Assembly: GCA_017304505.1 (NCBI GenBank)
Contig: JAFKKQ010000305.1
Coordinates: 1 to 5,623, forward strand
Origin: Hyphomicrobiales bacterium
GTDB lineage: Bacteria; Pseudomonadota; Alphaproteobacteria; Rhizobiales; Xanthobacteraceae
DNA length: 5,623 bases
Direction of reading: 5' to 3'
Positions 4,932 to 5,623 of the stretch are shown here, piece after piece. A program made the position numbers and the translations under genes. The notes beneath the pieces were generated by a model, which saw only the letters and a program-made list of their open reading frames with translations, had not been told where the DNA came from and ran no database searches. How positions within the stretch are numbered: position 1 is the stretch's first letter; the number at the start of each line of letters is the position of its first letter.

Positions 4932-5623
4932 TATGTCATGTTGAAATCGGCGGCGGGTTCGGGCGCGGAGGTTCAACCGGCCATCGCCGTCACGGACCTA
5001 ACCAAGCGCTTCCTGGGGCCGGGCGGCGCGGAGGCGTTCACGGTTCTGGATCGTGTCAGTCTTCGTGTCGGTGAAGGCAAGTTCGTCAGCATCGTCGGCC
5101 CGTCGGGTTGCGGAAAGTCGACGCTGCTGAACATCATTGCCGGCATCGAATCTTATGACAACGGCTCGGTCACGGTCGCCGCGCGCGCGGGCGCAGCCGC
5201 GCGGCCGCGCATTGGTTATGTTTTTCAGAGCCCGCGCCTGCTGAACTGGCTCACCATCGCCGACAACATTCATTTCGTTCTCGAAGCGCAGAACGTTCCG
5301 AAGGCGCAGTGGCCGGAGCGGGTCGCCAGGCACCTGAAGATGGTGGGACTGGCGGGGCAGGAGCGGAATTATCCGTTGAATCTCTCCGGTGGGATGCAGC
5401 AGCGGGTGGCCATCGCTCGCGCGCTGGCGATCGAGCCGGACATTCTGCTCATGGATGAGCCTTTCAGCCATCTCGACGCGATTACCGCCAGGAGGATGCG
5501 CTTCGACTTGATGGAAATCCTGGCCCGGTCGAAACCGACGATTCTGTTCGTGACCCACGATCTGACGGAAGCGGTTTTCCTGTCGGATCGCATTTACATG
5601 ATGCGGACTCATCCCGCCCGGGT
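4926..5623 (+). CDS. ABC importer ATPase, SsuB/TauB/NrtD-like class (3' end outside window)
   Basis: The frame stays open to the right edge, giving 232 residues; family members have about 255-275, so roughly 25-40 are missing. This cytoplasmic subunit hydrolyses ATP to drive the importer. All motifs are present in order: Walker A GPSGCGKST (58-66), Q-loop with Q101 in VFQSPRLLNW, signature LSGGMQQR (153-160), Walker B ILLMDEP (173-179), D-loop SHLD (181-184) and switch histidine H211 in VTHDLTEAV. PRLLNWLTIADNI is typical of the nitrate/taurine ATPases. An Ala/Arg-rich stretch (85-95, AARAGAAARPR) precedes the Q-loop. I chose ATG 4926, which has AAGAG seven nucleotides upstream; ATG 4938 (residue 5) is also possible. 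The gene follows the permease after 60 nt, longer than the 12 nt between the first two genes, and the spacer carries a 17-bp tandem duplication. The substrate cannot be inferred. Confidence 0.95.
   Translation, partial: MAYVMLKSAAGSGAEVQPAIAVTDLTKRFLGPGGAEAFTVLDRVSLRVGEGKFVSIVGPSGCGKSTLLNIIAGIESYDNGSVTVAARAGAAARPRIGYVFQSPRLLNWLTIADNIHFVLEAQNVPKAQWPERVARHLKMVGLAGQERNYPLNLSGGMQQRVAIARALAIEPDILLMDEPFSHLDAITARRMRFDLMEILARSKPTILFVTHDLTEAVFLSDRIYMMRTHPAR

Noticed and set aside
2871..4976. A 701-codon open frame on the minus strand opposite the binding-protein and permease genes
   Set aside because: It is antisense to two clear ABC genes, and its His/Arg/Glu/Gln-rich composition is what codon bias on the opposite strand of GC-rich genes produces. 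It shows no family motif.
5199..5210. 12-bp palindrome GCGCGGCCGCGC inside the ATPase gene
   Set aside because: It lies in a GC-saturated stretch coding for an Ala/Arg-rich loop, so it is likely a by-product of composition.
4998..5612. A 204-codon minus-strand frame opposite the ATPase
   Set aside because: It is the antisense shadow of a gene with all ABC ATPase motifs; no motif of its own.

Overview
This window looks like chromosomal DNA of a GC-rich alphaproteobacterium, most likely in or near the Bradyrhizobium/Rhodopseudomonas/Afipia group (Nitrobacteraceae). That placement is an inference from the strong preference for G or C at third codon positions, the rhizobial-style CorA, and the mix of an orphan Bug/TctC-type binding protein with a nitrate/sulfonate-type ABC importer. 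No RNA gene, insertion sequence, CRISPR array or prophage gene was seen.

Layout. (1) Positions 2-142 are the last 46 codons of an unrecognised gene, followed by a perfect 11-bp hairpin at 181-206 that may end its transcript. (2) A CorA-family divalent-metal channel (385-1362) is followed 44 nt later by a 68-aa zinc-ribbon protein (1407-1613) on the same strand; the two may be co-transcribed. (3) A 119-nt convergent intergenic stretch with several small inverted repeats separates them from a leftward gene for a Bug/TctC-family periplasmic solute-binding protein (2755-1733). No TctA or TctB membrane partner is present in the window. (4) A 328-nt divergent intergenic region (2756-3083) holds a 7-5-7 operator-like palindrome at 2815-2833. 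(5) A rightward operon encodes a complete importer of the nitrate/sulfonate/taurine class: periplasmic binding protein (3084-4088), inner-membrane permease (4101-4865) and ATPase (4926 to the window end, cut off before its C-terminus).

How the genes work together. The binding protein would capture a small, probably anionic or organic solute in the periplasm and pass it to the permease, with the ATPase powering uptake. The substrate cannot be read from the sequence. The divergent Bug/TctC protein may serve a related nutrient or share a regulator, but this is only suggested by position.

The most unusual spot is the permease-ATPase junction (4862-4931). A perfect 17-bp tandem duplication lies across the ATPase start, and a 20-codon basic mini-ORF begins inside the permease stop (ATGA overlap) and ends one nucleotide before the ATPase ATG. 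The rest of the window is ordinary metabolic and transport DNA; I found no clear sign of a new multi-gene system.
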